Of a stretch of DNA of 64,000 nucleotides, positions 10,252-20,161 are shown one piece after another (within the stretch, counting starts at the first letter, position 1; the number at the start of each line of letters is the position of its first letter). The stretch is from Burkholderia pyrrocinia (GTDB lineage: Bacteria > Pseudomonadota > Gammaproteobacteria > Burkholderiales > Burkholderiaceae). The stretch spans positions 1,240,001-1,304,000 of the forward strand of contig NZ_CP011503.1 of the NCBI RefSeq assembly GCF_001028665.1, in the 5' to 3' direction. The notes beneath the pieces are model-generated. The model was not told where the DNA came from. It made no database searches and saw only the letters and a list, made by a program, of their open reading frames with translations. The position numbers and the translations under genes are program-made.

Positions 10252-10980
10252 TTACGCGCGCGCGGTTTTCTCCCGCGCCGCCTTGCCCACGACCGGCAGC
10301 CCCTGTTCGTGCGTGCGGCGCATCCGCGCGAGGCCATGCGCGACGTGCTCGCGCACCAGTGCGACGGCCTTCTCCTCGTCGCCGCTCGCGAGCGCCTGCA
10401 CGATCTTGTCGTGCTCGGCCGCCGACACCGCGATCGCATCTTCCTCGGCCTCGATCGCGGCCTGGCGCAGCAGCCCGAGCTGGCGCACGAGCCGGCGGTA
10501 GGTGTCGGTCAGGTGCGTATTGCCGACGCCGACGACCATTGCATCGTGGAACTGCACGTTCAGCTCGGTATAGCGCGTGACGTCGCGCTTCTTCGCCGCG
10601 TCCTTCATCGACTGGATGATGCCCTTCAGCACCTTCAGCGTGTCGGGCGAGATGCGCTTCGCGAGCGCGCGCGCGACCGACTCGTCGAGCATCGCGCGCA
10701 CTTCGTAGATCTCCTCAGCCTCGCGCAACGGCACGACGCGCACGGTCACGCCGCGGTTCTTCTCGTTGCGCAGCAGGCCGGCCTGCTCGAGCGCGCGGAA
10801 CGCTTCGCGCACGGGGCCGCGCGACACGTTCAGCTTCGTCGCGATGTCGACTTCGTTGAGCTTCTCGCCAGGTGCGTATTCGCCAGAGACGATCGAACGC
10901 TCGAGCATGTCCTGGACGATCATCGCGAGCGACTGGCTTTGCAGGAGTTCGATGGCGCTGAGCGCGTTCGGGGCAGTCAT
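10252..10980 (-). CDS. GntR/FadR-family regulator of phosphonate use
   Basis: 242 residues. The N-terminal winged helix (about 12-75) contains GEKLNEVDIATKLNVSRGPVREAFRALEQAGLL. The C-terminal FCD ligand domain (about 95-225) has VRAMLDESVARALA, NVQFHDAM and AEHDKIVQAL. A GntR of this type is the standard regulator of Burkholderia phosphonate clusters. Its ligand is probably a phosphonate intermediate (inference). The start at 10980 follows a strong promoter whose -35 overlaps the same TTGTCAACA motif found at phnA, suggesting autoregulation. Confidence 0.85.
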   Translation of the reverse strand: MTAPNALSAIELLQSQSLAMIVQDMLERSIVSGEYAPGEKLNEVDIATKLNVSRGPVREAFRALEQAGLLRNEKNRGVTVRVVPLREAEEIYEVRAMLDESVARALAKRISPDTLKVLKGIIQSMKDAAKKRDVTRYTELNVQFHDAMVVGVGNTHLTDTYRRLVRQLGLLRQAAIEAEEDAIAVSAAEHDKIVQALASGDEEKAVALVREHVAHGLARMRRTHEQGLPVVGKAAREKTARA

Positions 10981-11040
10981 GGTCGGGCAGGCAGCGGGGC
11001 CGCAGGTGAAAACGAGGGCGCCATATCGGCGAATGAGCGT

Positions 11041-11072
11041 TATATACCCTCGGCCCGACATATTGTCAACAG
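11041..11072 (-). promoter_or_regulatory. Promoter of the GntR gene with TTGTCAACA element
   Basis: Minus-strand TTGACA (complement of 11064-11069), exact 17-bp spacer, TATATA (complement of 11041-11046). TTGTCAACAG at 11063-11072 overlays the -35 box and matches the motif at the phnA promoter. Confidence 0.65.
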
Positions 11073-11129
11073 TCTTCAGTTTCCAAAAACCAATTCCGCC
11101 TGCCGGGATGCATCCGGCAGGTGGCCGCC

Positions 11130-11160
11130 GCACGGCGGGCGAAGCTCGCCCGAACCGTGC
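11130..11160 (-). terminator. Hairpin after the phospholipase gene
   Basis: Nested stem GCACGG..CGGGCGA-AGC-TCGCCCG..CCGTGC just downstream of the phospholipase stop on the minus strand. There is no T run. It is a possible terminator. Confidence 0.4.
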
Positions 11161-11175
11161 GACGGATGCCGGCCG

Positions 11176-13347
11176 TCAGGCCGTGTGCTTCACCGGCCCC
11201 GGGTCGCTGTGGCTCGGCCGGCCCGTTTCGACGTGGCCCGCGAAACGACGCACGACCTTGTCGTCGCCGCCGCGCAGCGTCGTCGCGGTGATCGTCAGAT
11301 CGTACCAGCCGTGGCTCGACGACAGCTCGAAGTGATCCTCGATGCGCTCGCCCGGCTCCAGCGTGTAGGTGCGCGCATGCGCATGGCTGTACGCATTGTC
11401 GACCGTCACGCGGCACGTCGCGCGCCCGCTGTTGCGCAGTTGCAGATACACGTGGCGGTTGCGCACGTCGTAGCCGATCTTCGCTTCGGGGTTCGCGTGG
11501 CGGCCGTCCGCGGCGAGCCGCGTGTTGCCCTGGAACTCGCACAGATAGCCGTTCGGGCCGTAAGCGGCGAGATGGTACTCGCCGTGCGCGGCCGACGTGC
11601 TCCACGTATCGACGAAGCGGTCGCGCGCGGACACGGCATAACGACGCGGCGGCGTCGCCGGGTTGCGGCGGTCGTACACGTAGAACGCCGCGCCGGCGTC
11701 GCCGGAGTTCGCGAAGTCGAGCGACACGGTGTCGTCGTGTCCGCTCACGCGGCTGTGCACGAACAGTTCGTACGGCAGCGCACGCGCCGGACGCGTGCCG
11801 GGCTCCTGCGCCGGCATCGACTGCTGCGCGGGCACCTGGTACGCCTGGCCGGCCGTCGCGATGTGCTGCGGCACGGTGAAGCTCACCGTGCGCGTGTCGG
11901 GGCGCGCGGAGAAGTCGAATGCCGACGTGAGGTCGCCGCAGATCGACCGGCGCCACGCGCTGATGTTCGGCTCCTTCACGCCGAAGCGCGCTTCGAGGAA
12001 ACGCAGCACCGACGTATGGTCGAACGTCTCCGAGCAGACCCAGCCGCCCTTCGTCCACGGCGAGATGATGATCAGCGGCACGCGCGGCCCGAGGCCGATC
12101 GGCTGGATGCCACCCGGGTCCGCGCCCGGCACGAGCGGGCTCATCTCGCCCGGGTACTTGTTCAGGTCGAGCAGTTCGTCGCCGAGGTTCGACAGCAGGT
12201 TCGACGACACGATGCCCTGGCCGCCCACGCCGCTCGTCACCGGCGGCACCGGCGGCACGACGTGGTCGAACAGCCCGTCGTTCTCGTCGTAGTTGAGGAT
12301 GAACACCGTCTTCGCCCACACCTCGGGGTTCGACGTCAGCGCCTCGAGCACCATGTTGATGTAGAACGCACCGTCGGTCGGCGATGCCTGCGGGTGCTCG
12401 CTGTACTTGTACGGCGACACGATCCACGACACCTGCGGCAGCCGGTTCGCCTGCACGTCGGCCTTCAGCTCGGCGAGCGTGTGGTCCGACGCGCCCTTGT
12501 CGACCAGCGGGCCGCTCGCGCCTTCCTTCACCTGGAAGCGCTTGAAGAACATCAGCGAGTTGTCGGTGTAGTTGTCGGTCGGGTCGCCCGGGATGCCCGT
12601 GCCGCCCTGGTACACCTTCCAGCTGATCTTCGCGTTCTCGAGGCGTTCGGCGTAGGTCGTCCACGTGTAGCCGTTCACGTCGTCGCGCTCGCCGATGCCC
12701 GGGCCGTTCGGCGGGTTGCCGTAGATGTTGCGCGGGTCGACCGTGCCGGTCCACAGGTAGATGCGGTTCGGCGCGGTGTCGGCGTGCGCGGAGCAGAAGT
12801 ACGAATCGCAGATCGTGAACGCGTCGGCCAATGCGTAGTGGTACGTGAGATCCTGGCGCTTCAGGTAGCCCATCGTCAGCACGTCCTGCTTCTGGTTCAC
12901 CCACTGGTCCCACTGGCCGTTGTTCCAGGACAGGTGGCCGCTGCTCCAGCCGTGGTTGGTGCCCGGCTGGAATTCGGTCGTCTGCTTCGGGTCGAGGTAG
13001 AACGGCAGGACGTACGGCGCCGACGGGTCGAGGCCGCGCGAATGGTAGTTCTTCGTGAACACCGACGCCGGCGGCTGCTGCCACACCGGTGCGCCGCTCG
13101 GCAGCAGGTGCGGGCGCGGATCGTTGAAGCCGCGCACGCCCCGCAGCCCGCCGAAGTAATGGTCGAACGAGCGGTTTTCCTGCATGAAGATCACGACGTG
13201 TTCGACGTCGCGGATCGTACCGGTGCGATAGGCGGCCGGCATCGCCAGCGCGTTGCGGATCGCGGGCGGGAAGCCCGCGTAGGCGGCCATCGCGCCGGCC
13301 GACTGCGCGGCGAGGCGCAGGAAATCGCGTCGATTGTTCGAGGACAT
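11176..13347 (-). CDS. Phosphocholine-type phospholipase C, Tat-exported
   Basis: 723 residues, the length usual for the Pseudomonas/Burkholderia PlcN/PlcH family. A twin-arginine signal (NRRDFLRLAAQSAGAMAAYAG) starts the protein. The catalytic domain shows VIFMQENRSFDHYFG (metal Glu-Asn, about 50-64), YDENDGLFDHV (about 352), TDGAFYINMV and ISPWTKGGWV. Two C-terminal DUF756-type beta domains follow (about 505-700). It hydrolyses phosphatidylcholine-type lipids in the periplasm or outside the cell. It is divergent from a LysR gene; the 231-bp gap 13348-13578 holds no other gene. Confidence 0.9.
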   Translation of the reverse strand: MSSNNRRDFLRLAAQSAGAMAAYAGFPPAIRNALAMPAAYRTGTIRDVEHVVIFMQENRSFDHYFGGLRGVRGFNDPRPHLLPSGAPVWQQPPASVFTKNYHSRGLDPSAPYVLPFYLDPKQTTEFQPGTNHGWSSGHLSWNNGQWDQWVNQKQDVLTMGYLKRQDLTYHYALADAFTICDSYFCSAHADTAPNRIYLWTGTVDPRNIYGNPPNGPGIGERDDVNGYTWTTYAERLENAKISWKVYQGGTGIPGDPTDNYTDNSLMFFKRFQVKEGASGPLVDKGASDHTLAELKADVQANRLPQVSWIVSPYKYSEHPQASPTDGAFYINMVLEALTSNPEVWAKTVFILNYDENDGLFDHVVPPVPPVTSGVGGQGIVSSNLLSNLGDELLDLNKYPGEMSPLVPGADPGGIQPIGLGPRVPLIIISPWTKGGWVCSETFDHTSVLRFLEARFGVKEPNISAWRRSICGDLTSAFDFSARPDTRTVSFTVPQHIATAGQAYQVPAQQSMPAQEPGTRPARALPYELFVHSRVSGHDDTVSLDFANSGDAGAAFYVYDRRNPATPPRRYAVSARDRFVDTWSTSAAHGEYHLAAYGPNGYLCEFQGNTRLAADGRHANPEAKIGYDVRNRHVYLQLRNSGRATCRVTVDNAYSHAHARTYTLEPGERIEDHFELSSSHGWYDLTITATTLRGGDDKVVRRFAGHVETGRPSHSDPGPVKHTA

Positions 13348-13578
13348 GAAGAAGACCCTGTTTTCGGTAGGAGTGGGGTCGCCGGGCGAGCGGGGCCGGC
13401 GGTCGGTGCATTGACGTTATTACCCCGCACCGGCATGTCCCGGCCGTGACCGGTTCCAGCAGGTTTCTTGCGGTTACCCCCAGCTTTTTTTCGAAGCGGC
13501 ATACGACGCGGCTTTCATGCGGCCGACACATGCATGCGCTACGCTGACGCGCGATGAAGAGGGGGGAGAAGCCGAGTC

Positions 13579-14478
13579 GTGTTCGATCAGCTGAAGGCAT
13601 TCCACGCGACCGTCCGGCAGGGCAGCATCACGCGCGCCGCGCGCCACCTGGGCGTGAGCCAGCCGACGATTGCCGCGCAGATCCGGCAGGTCGAGCAGGT
13701 GTACGGCGTCGAGCTGTTCTACCGCAGCGGCCGCAAGCTCGAGGTCACCGAGACGGGCATCGACCTGCTGCCGCTCGTCGAGAAGATGATCGCGCTCGAA
13801 GCACAGGCCGACATCATGCTGCGCAACGTCGGCGGCCTGTTCGAAGGTCATCTGCGGATCGGCGCGACGGGCCCGTACTACATCATGGACGCGGTCGGCC
13901 GCTTCTCGAACGCGCATCCGTCGATCGCGCTCACGTGCCGGATCGGCAACTCCGAGGAAATCCTGCAGGCGCTGCAGGAATTCCGCATCGATCTCGCCGT
14001 CTCGTCGCAGCGCAACGACGCCGACGGCCTCGAACGCAAGGTGATCTCGACCGATCCGCTCGTGCTCGTCGTGCATCGCAACCACCCGCTCGCACGTTTC
14101 GACGCGATCGACCCGGTGCAGCTCGCCGACGTGCGGCTGCTGATTCGCGAGGAAGGCTCGGTCACGCGCCGCTGCACGGAGACGATCCTCGCGACGGCCG
14201 GCGTCGCGGCCGCGTCGGTCGCCGAGATCGGCAGCCGCGAAGCGATCCGCGAGGCGATCCTGCATGGCGTGGGCGGCAGCGTGTTTCCGCTCGGCGAGGC
14301 CGAGCGCCATCCGGACCTGCGCGTGATCGCGCTGCGCGGCATCGACACGACGATCGACGAATACGTGTACTACCTGAAGGCGCGCCGCCAGAGCCCGGCG
14401 ATCGACGCGTTCCTCGCGTGCATCCTGCCGGCGGAGCACGTCACGCGCGACGCAACGCGACGGGCGAACGCGCGCTGA
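13579..14478 (+). CDS. LysR-family regulator
   Basis: 299 residues. The N-terminal helix-turn-helix (FHATVRQGSITRAARHLGVSQPTIAAQIRQVE, about 8-40) is followed by a periplasmic-binding-like effector domain with GHLRIGATGPYYIMDAV. The start is GTG at 13579 (MFDQLKAF), preceded by GGGGAGAAG. It sits divergent from the phospholipase C and upstream of lldP on the other strand. The target genes and ligand are unknown. Confidence 0.85.
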   Translation: MFDQLKAFHATVRQGSITRAARHLGVSQPTIAAQIRQVEQVYGVELFYRSGRKLEVTETGIDLLPLVEKMIALEAQADIMLRNVGGLFEGHLRIGATGPYYIMDAVGRFSNAHPSIALTCRIGNSEEILQALQEFRIDLAVSSQRNDADGLERKVISTDPLVLVVHRNHPLARFDAIDPVQLADVRLLIREEGSVTRRCTETILATAGVAAASVAEIGSREAIREAILHGVGGSVFPLGEAERHPDLRVIALRGIDTTIDEYVYYLKARRQSPAIDAFLACILPAEHVTRDATRRANAR

Positions 14479-14577
14479 GCCGCCGCGCGTTCGCCGCTTT
14501 CGTGCATTTCCTGGCGCTTTTCGTCGCGCCTTCCCTCGTTATTTCCTCGTGCCTTCCTTCTCGCGTCCGGCCACGCG

Positions 14578-16218
14578 TCACTTCGGCAGCGCCGGAATCA
14601 TCCACGTGAACACGTGCTGCTGCAGGAACACGAGCACGCCGAGCAGCAGCGTGAGGATCACGCTGTGCCAGAAGGTGCGCGCGAACACGACGCCTTCCTG
14701 CCCCTTCAGGTCCGTCGTCGACACGCCCGTCGCGATGTTCTGCGGCGAGATCATCTTGCCCATCACGCCGCCCGACGAATTGGTCGCGGCCATCAGCACC
14801 GGATCGAAGCCGAGCTGCCTGGCGGCGACGACCTGCAGGTTGCCGAACAGCGCATTGCCCGACGTGTCGCTGCCGGACAGGAACACGGCGATCCAGCCGA
14901 GCGACGCGGACACCAGCGGGAACAGCGCGCCCGTCGACGCGACGCCGGTGCCGAGCGTGTAGCTGATCCCCGAGTAGTTCAGCAGGTACGCCAGCCCGAC
15001 GATCATCATCACCGTGATGATCGCGATCCATGTCTGCCGCCAGGTCTTGACCACGCATTCGAGGAACGCGCCGACGCCAGTGCGCGTCAGCACGGCCGTG
15101 ATGATCGCCGAGAGCAGGATCGCGGTGCCCGTGCCGAGCGGCTGGAAGTCCCAGATCGCCGCATACGGCTTGTGGTACAGCGACACGAACACCGCATTGT
15201 GCAGGCCCGGCCACTTGATCTTCACGTCGCCGATCGCCGCGATGTTCGCATGCACCCACACGATCACGACCACCGACACGACGAGCCACGGCAGCCAGCC
15301 GCCGAAGCCCGCGCGCGCGGCGCCGGCTGCCGCGGGCACGCTGCGCGCGAGCGCGTATTGCGGATCGGGCTGCGGCTTCCACAGCTGCAGGAAGCCGATC
15401 GTGACGATCAGCGACGTGAGCGACGACAGCACGTCGGTGAGCTGGTAGCCGAGGAAGTTCGACGTGACGAACTGCGCGAGCGCGAAGCTGGCGCCCGACA
15501 CGAGCAGCGCCGGCCATAGCTGCCTGATCGAACGCAGCCCGCCATACGCGCCGACCACGTAGAACGGCAGCAGCAGCGCGAAGAACGGCAACTGGCGGCC
15601 GACCATCTGGGCGAGCGTCGCGGGCGGCAGCGACGTCACCGCGCCGAGCACGGTGATCGGCACGCCGAGCGCGCCGAACGCGACCGGTGCCGTATTGAAC
15701 AGCAGCGTATAGGTGAGCGCTTCGAGCGCGGGAAAGCCGAGCGCGATCAGCAATGCGCTCGTGATCGCGACCGGCGTGCCGAATCCGGAGATCCCTTCGA
15801 GCAGGCAGCCGAACGAGAACGCGACGACGAGCAGCACGAGGCGGCGGTCGTCGGGCAGGTTATCGAGCATCCACTGCCGGAACTGGTCGAAGCGGCCCGA
15901 CTTCACCGCGATGTTGTACAGCAGCAGCGCGTTGAAGACGATCCACATCACGGGCACGACCGCGAGCGCCATGCCCGCGCCGACCGCGTTGAACGCGAGC
16001 CCGGCCGGCATGCCCCACGCGCCGATCGCGACCGCGAGGCCGGCGACGAGCCCGGCGAGCGACGCCTGCCACGCGGGACGGCGCAGCACGCCGAGCGCGA
16101 TCAGCGCGACCGCGATCGGGATCACCGCGACGAGGAAGGACAGGAGCAGCGAGTTGGCGACCGGCGTCAACGGCTGCGCGAAGACGATGCCGGGCGGTAG
16201 GGCGTCGGTGGGGTTCAT
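14578..16218 (-). CDS. lldP: L-lactate permease
   Basis: 546-residue LctP/LldP-family proton symporter for L-lactate (and glycolate) with 12 or more membrane helices. Family signatures include FGCLLEGISGFGTPVAI (about 145-161), FNTAPVAFGALGVPI and the C-terminal SGSDTSGNALFGNLQ plus NSSGGVMGKMISPQNIA. The start is the ATG at 16218, giving MNPTDALPPG. No lactate dehydrogenase gene lies next to it. An 18-bp direct repeat just upstream may be its control site. Confidence 0.9.
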   Translation of the reverse strand: MNPTDALPPGIVFAQPLTPVANSLLLSFLVAVIPIAVALIALGVLRRPAWQASLAGLVAGLAVAIGAWGMPAGLAFNAVGAGMALAVVPVMWIVFNALLLYNIAVKSGRFDQFRQWMLDNLPDDRRLVLLVVAFSFGCLLEGISGFGTPVAITSALLIALGFPALEALTYTLLFNTAPVAFGALGVPITVLGAVTSLPPATLAQMVGRQLPFFALLLPFYVVGAYGGLRSIRQLWPALLVSGASFALAQFVTSNFLGYQLTDVLSSLTSLIVTIGFLQLWKPQPDPQYALARSVPAAAGAARAGFGGWLPWLVVSVVVIVWVHANIAAIGDVKIKWPGLHNAVFVSLYHKPYAAIWDFQPLGTGTAILLSAIITAVLTRTGVGAFLECVVKTWRQTWIAIITVMMIVGLAYLLNYSGISYTLGTGVASTGALFPLVSASLGWIAVFLSGSDTSGNALFGNLQVVAARQLGFDPVLMAATNSSGGVMGKMISPQNIATGVSTTDLKGQEGVVFARTFWHSVILTLLLGVLVFLQQHVFTWMIPALPK

Positions 16219-16230
16219 CGTGTCTCCAAT

Positions 16231-16299
16231 GTCGACCCGGGTTGGCGCTTTAGCGATTACTCGGGTCCCATGCCTTGTGCGGTCGACCCGGGTTGGCGC
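16231..16299. repeat. 18-bp direct repeat upstream of lldP
   Basis: GTCGACCCGGGTTGGCGC occurs at 16231-16248 and again at 16282-16299, exactly 51 bp apart (about five helical turns). The first copy is 13 bp from the lldP start codon. This could be a pair of regulator sites or a recent small duplication. The rest of the gap to 16716 shows no gene. Confidence 0.7.
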
Positions 16300-16716
16300 G
16301 TTGGACGCTCCCCGGATTCGGTGCAAATCGGTCGTTCTGCAATCGCGACAACGATCGGGCGCTTGCGCACGCAACTACGTTGCACGGCCAACCGATCAGT
16401 CGCTTAAAAGAGGTTAGGAGGCGCACGGCGCATGTACAAGGGGGACAAGCCCGAAATGTAGCGCCCCGATACGGACCGTCCGCCGCACGATGACCGACAG
16501 TTGGCCGGCCGCTGTCGCACCCGTCAGGAAACCCGTCGCGAAGGGCTCACCTGCGCGCGCAACGCCGACGCCATCGCCCACGCAATGTTGCGCGCGCGAC
16601 AAAGGTGACTACCGACAAGCGGGATGTTTCGTTTGGCGTCCGAAGCCTAGACTGGCCGCATCGATTCCGCCCGCGCCGACGACGGCGCGGCACCGGAACC
16701 TCACGGAGCAAACACG

Positions 16717-17028
16717 ATGAAGACGTTGAAACACGTGGCATGCGCATTCCTGCTGACCGGCGCGGCTTTCGCCGCCCACGCGCAGGCCGCATCGACGCTG
16801 ACGCGCGCGGAGGTCCGCCAGGAACTCGCGGAACTGCAGGCCGCCGGCTACCGGACGAGCCTCGCGAGCAGTCCCGACTTTCCGGAGAACATGCAGGCGA
16901 TCATGCAGCGAGCCGCGCAGGCACGCGGCGACGATGCCGGTTACGGCAGCAACGCACGGGCGCACGTGGAATCGGGCAAGCCGGCGCTGCCGCCCGCGAT
17001 CGATCGCGGGACGTACGCGCATCACTGA
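16717..17028 (+). CDS. DUF4148 small exported protein
   Basis: 103 residues with a signal peptide (MKTLKHVACAFLLTGAAFAAHAQA). The DUF4148 core follows: LTRAEVRQELAELQAAGY (about 26-43). This family is expanded in Burkholderia and has no known role. The ATG follows GGAGCAAAC. It converges with gshA and is followed by a hairpin. Confidence 0.85.
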   Translation: MKTLKHVACAFLLTGAAFAAHAQAASTLTRAEVRQELAELQAAGYRTSLASSPDFPENMQAIMQRAAQARGDDAGYGSNARAHVESGKPALPPAIDRGTYAHH

Positions 17029-17091
17029 TTGCCAACCGGACCGGATTGATCGCGCCACGATGCGGCGCAACCGGCGACGGAGATACGTATC

Positions 17092-17119
17092 GTGCACCGC
17101 GCCGACCGACGCGGTGCAC
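17092..17119. terminator. Hairpin between convergent genes
   Basis: 10-bp perfect stem GTGCACCGCG / CGCGGTGCAC with an 8-base loop, located between the DUF4148 gene and gshA. It lacks a clear T tract. Confidence 0.45.
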
Positions 17120-17130
17120 GTACGCGATCG

Positions 17131-18744
17131 TCACACGCTGAAGCGGTTCAGCGTATACGCACGATAAGCCGCAACGAACGCGTCGAACGATCCGGCCTCC
17201 TTCGCTTCGAGCTCGGCCTGCTCGGCCAGCGACTTCGCGGCGAGCGCCTGCTCGGTGCGCAGCGTGTCCGCCGACGGCGGATGCGCGCGGAAAAACGCCG
17301 CATGCGCTTCGCTCTGCGCCAGCGCGAACGCGAGGAACGACTGCCCGTTCTCGCGCATCGTGCGCAGCACGCGCGCGGACGGCGTGCGCTCCGGATCGGC
17401 AAGCTTCTCGCGCTGCGCGGCGATCGCGCGCGCATGCTCGTCGCCGCCGCGGATTTCATCGAGACGGCGGCCGACGGTTTCGATATCGGCCATCAGGTCA
17501 TCCGCCCACGCCTGCATCGTGATCGACTGCCCGTCGCGCGACAGCGTGAGCCCCGGCTTGCGGCCTTCCATCGTCACGCTGCCGAAGTTCGCGTTCGCTT
17601 CCTTGTACGCGTCGCAGTCGAGCGGTGCGCTGTCGTCGAGCGCGCATGCGAGCAGGAACGCGTCGATGAAGCGCGCGGTCTCCAGCGCGATGCCGGTCGG
17701 CTCGAACGGATCGATGTCGAGGCAGCGCACCTCGATGTACTGCACGCCGCGCGATGCGAGCGCATGCAGCGGGCGTTCGCCCGAATACGTGACGCGCTTC
17801 GGCCGGATCGTCGAGTAGAACTCGTTCTCGATCTGCAGCACGTTCGTGTTGATCTGGATCCACTCGCCGTCGCGATGCGTGCCGATCGCCTCGTACGCGG
17901 GATACGGCTCGCTGACGGCCTTCGACAGCGCATCGAGATAACCGGGCAGCGTGTTGTAGTCGACGTGCAGCGCGGCCTGGGCCGTCGTGTTCGAGTAGCC
18001 GAGATCGCTCATCCGCAGGCTGGTCGCATACGGCTGGTACAGCGTATCGGCATCGAACGTATCGAGCTTGTGCGGCTTGCCGCGCAGGAACTTCGTGTCG
18101 AGCGCGGGCGACGCGCCGAACAGGTACATCAGCAGCCAGCTGCGGCGGCGGAAGTTGCGGATCTGCGCAAGATAGCGCTCCGACTGGTAATCGACGAGCG
18201 TGGCCGTCGACCCTTCTTCCGCATGCAGGCGCCGCCACACTTCCTCGTTCAGCGAGTAGTTGTAGTGGATGCCGGCGATGCACTGCATCGTGCGGCCGTA
18301 GCGATACGCGAGGCCGCGCCGGTACACCGTCTTCAGGCGGCCGATGTTCGACGTGCCGTAGTCGGCGATCGGAATCTGGTCGTCGGCCGGCAGCAGGCCC
18401 GGCATCGAGTCGTTCCACAGCATCTCGTCGCCGAGCGACGCATAAACGTAGCGATGCAGATCGTCGAGACGTTCGAGCGTGATCGCGGCGTCGGGTTCCG
18501 CGGGCGTGATCAGCTCGATCAGCGCTTCGGAATAGTCGGTCGTCAGCGACGGGTGCGTGAGTGCCGAGCCGAGCGTGCGCGGATGCGGCGTGAACGCGAT
18601 CATCCCGTCGCGCGTCACGCGCAGGCTTTCCTTTTCGATGCCGCGCAGGCCGTCGGGCAGATGCTGCCGCGTCGGGCCCGAGCTCAGTGCTTCGAGGCGA
18701 TTCAGCAGCAGTTCGGACTGGCGGTGAGTCATGGTGTTCGACAT
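17131..18744 (-). CDS. gshA: Glutamate-cysteine ligase
   Basis: 537-residue type 1 (E. coli-like) glutamate-cysteine ligase, the first step of glutathione synthesis in the cytosol. Recognisable stretches are GLRGIEKESLRVTRDG (about 32-47), TDYSEALIELITPA, YGRTMQCIAGIHYNYSL, GYSNTTAQAALHVDYNTL and EVRCLDIDPFEP. The length is normal. The start ATG at 18744 gives MSNTMTHRQ; a second ATG four codons on is possible. Confidence 0.92.
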   Translation of the reverse strand: MSNTMTHRQSELLLNRLEALSSGPTRQHLPDGLRGIEKESLRVTRDGMIAFTPHPRTLGSALTHPSLTTDYSEALIELITPAEPDAAITLERLDDLHRYVYASLGDEMLWNDSMPGLLPADDQIPIADYGTSNIGRLKTVYRRGLAYRYGRTMQCIAGIHYNYSLNEEVWRRLHAEEGSTATLVDYQSERYLAQIRNFRRRSWLLMYLFGASPALDTKFLRGKPHKLDTFDADTLYQPYATSLRMSDLGYSNTTAQAALHVDYNTLPGYLDALSKAVSEPYPAYEAIGTHRDGEWIQINTNVLQIENEFYSTIRPKRVTYSGERPLHALASRGVQYIEVRCLDIDPFEPTGIALETARFIDAFLLACALDDSAPLDCDAYKEANANFGSVTMEGRKPGLTLSRDGQSITMQAWADDLMADIETVGRRLDEIRGGDEHARAIAAQREKLADPERTPSARVLRTMRENGQSFLAFALAQSEAHAAFFRAHPPSADTLRTEQALAAKSLAEQAELEAKEAGSFDAFVAAYRAYTLNRFSV

Positions 18745-19201
18745 GGAGACGCAAGTGCGTGACGGCCGCGCGCAGAACGCCGCGCACGGCCGGCTGGATT
18801 GTTGGTCGCTTCGTTGGTAGCGGGCACTTTAACATCTCGCCGGAACGCGCGCTTGAGGTGGCCGCGGGCATGGCGCACGGGCCGAAGCGCGCCGCCGGAC
18901 GCGGCCGATTGCGGCGGTCGCAGCGTGTGTTACCGGTTTCAGGCGACATCGATGGGCATGTCGCTCACTTCAATTCGTCCGACGGAACGTGAAGCGCGGA
19001 CAGGTGGCGGCAGGTGCCACCGAACAGGCCGGCGAAAGCGGCGTGCACGCGCGTTGCGCGCCCGGCATCCGGCAGGCACCGGATTCGCTGAATCAATGTG
19101 ATGGCCCGCATCCGGCGGGCAGCCGGCGAATGGCAGCACGGCCTGCACAACGGGTTGCATCGCGGCCTCGCGCGGTCGCACCGGACCGCAGGCCGCCGCC
19201 A
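18745..19201. other. Intergenic stretch without recognised features
   Basis: The 457 bases between gshA and alkA are GC-rich. All open frames here look like chance frames, and I see no RNA gene or clear terminator. It contains the gshA promoter region. Confidence 0.5.
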
Positions 19202-20161
19202 TCACCCGCCGCGCGCGCCGCCCGCCCGGTCGGCGACTTCGTTCCACAAATGCAGCGCCGCGTACGCGCGCCACGGCCGCCAGCCTTCGGTGCGGCGCTT
19301 CTGGCTCGCGAGCCGGTCGAGCGCCGGATCGCGCGCGGCGATCGACTGCATCAGCACGAGATCGGACGCCGGCCACGCGTCCGGATCGCGCCACGCGCGC
19401 ATCGCGATGTATTCGACGGTCCACGGGCCAATGCCGGGCAGATCGAGCCACGCGCTGCGCAGCGTCGCGAGGTCGGCATGCGCGCGATCGACCGGCACGT
19501 CGCCGGCCGCCACCGCGCGCGCCACGCCCGTCAGTGCCGCCACACGCTTGCCGGGCATCCCGATCTTGTCGAGATCGCACGCGGCGAGCGCATCGGGCGT
19601 CGGGAAACGCCATGCCGGCGCCCCATCGTCGATAGGCACCACGCGCTCGCCGGCCCGTTCGACGAGCCGGCCGACGATCGTCGTCGCGGCCTTCACGCTC
19701 ACCTGCTGGCCGACGATCGCGCGCACGGCCAGCTCGAACCCGGACCAGGCGCCCGGCACGCGCAGCCCCGGCGCAGCCTCGACGAGCGGCGCGAACCATG
19801 GATCGCGCGCGAGTCCATCGCCGATCGCGGCCGGATCGGCGCCGAGGTCGAACATCGTCGCGACGCGCGCGGCGAACGCATCGTCGACATGACGCGCAAC
19901 CGCCCCTTCGACCGTCGCGACCAGGCAATGCTTGCGCGGATGTTTCGTGACGGTGAGCCGGCCCGAGTCGCCATGCAGGTCGACGATGCGGCGATACACG
20001 CCGTGGGCGACCTGCTCGACACCCGGAATCGCGCGCCCGCTGAAGAAGCGCAGCACGCGCGCCCAGTCGTAAGGCGCGTTGAAGCGCAGCTCCATCTGCG
20101 CGGACGGCGGCACATGGCCGCCGTTCACGGTTGACGTGATCGTTGTTTTCGCGATGCTCAA
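19202..20161 (-). CDS. alkA: DNA-3-methyladenine glycosylase II (AlkA)
   Basis: 319 residues. An N-terminal AlkA domain precedes the helix-hairpin-helix-GPD part. The HhH is seen as LPGIGPWTVEYIAMRAW (about 249-265), and the catalytic Asp falls in DAWPASDLVL (about 273). It removes alkylated bases. The chosen start is a TTG (20161) that overlaps the ada stop (TTGA), which suits translational coupling. If wrong, the ATG that begins MELRFNAPYDW, 22 codons in, is the alternative. It forms an ada-alkA adaptive-response operon. Confidence 0.85.
   Translation of the reverse strand: MSIAKTTITSTVNGGHVPPSAQMELRFNAPYDWARVLRFFSGRAIPGVEQVAHGVYRRIVDLHGDSGRLTVTKHPRKHCLVATVEGAVARHVDDAFAARVATMFDLGADPAAIGDGLARDPWFAPLVEAAPGLRVPGAWSGFELAVRAIVGQQVSVKAATTIVGRLVERAGERVVPIDDGAPAWRFPTPDALAACDLDKIGMPGKRVAALTGVARAVAAGDVPVDRAHADLATLRSAWLDLPGIGPWTVEYIAMRAWRDPDAWPASDLVLMQSIAARDPALDRLASQKRRTEGWRPWRAYAALHLWNEVADRAGGARGG

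Noticed and set aside
10219..13449. A 1076-codon open frame on the plus strand opposite the GntR and phospholipase genes
   Set aside because: It is a chance frame caused by high GC; its composition is Arg/His/Ala-rich and the opposite strand carries two clear gene families.
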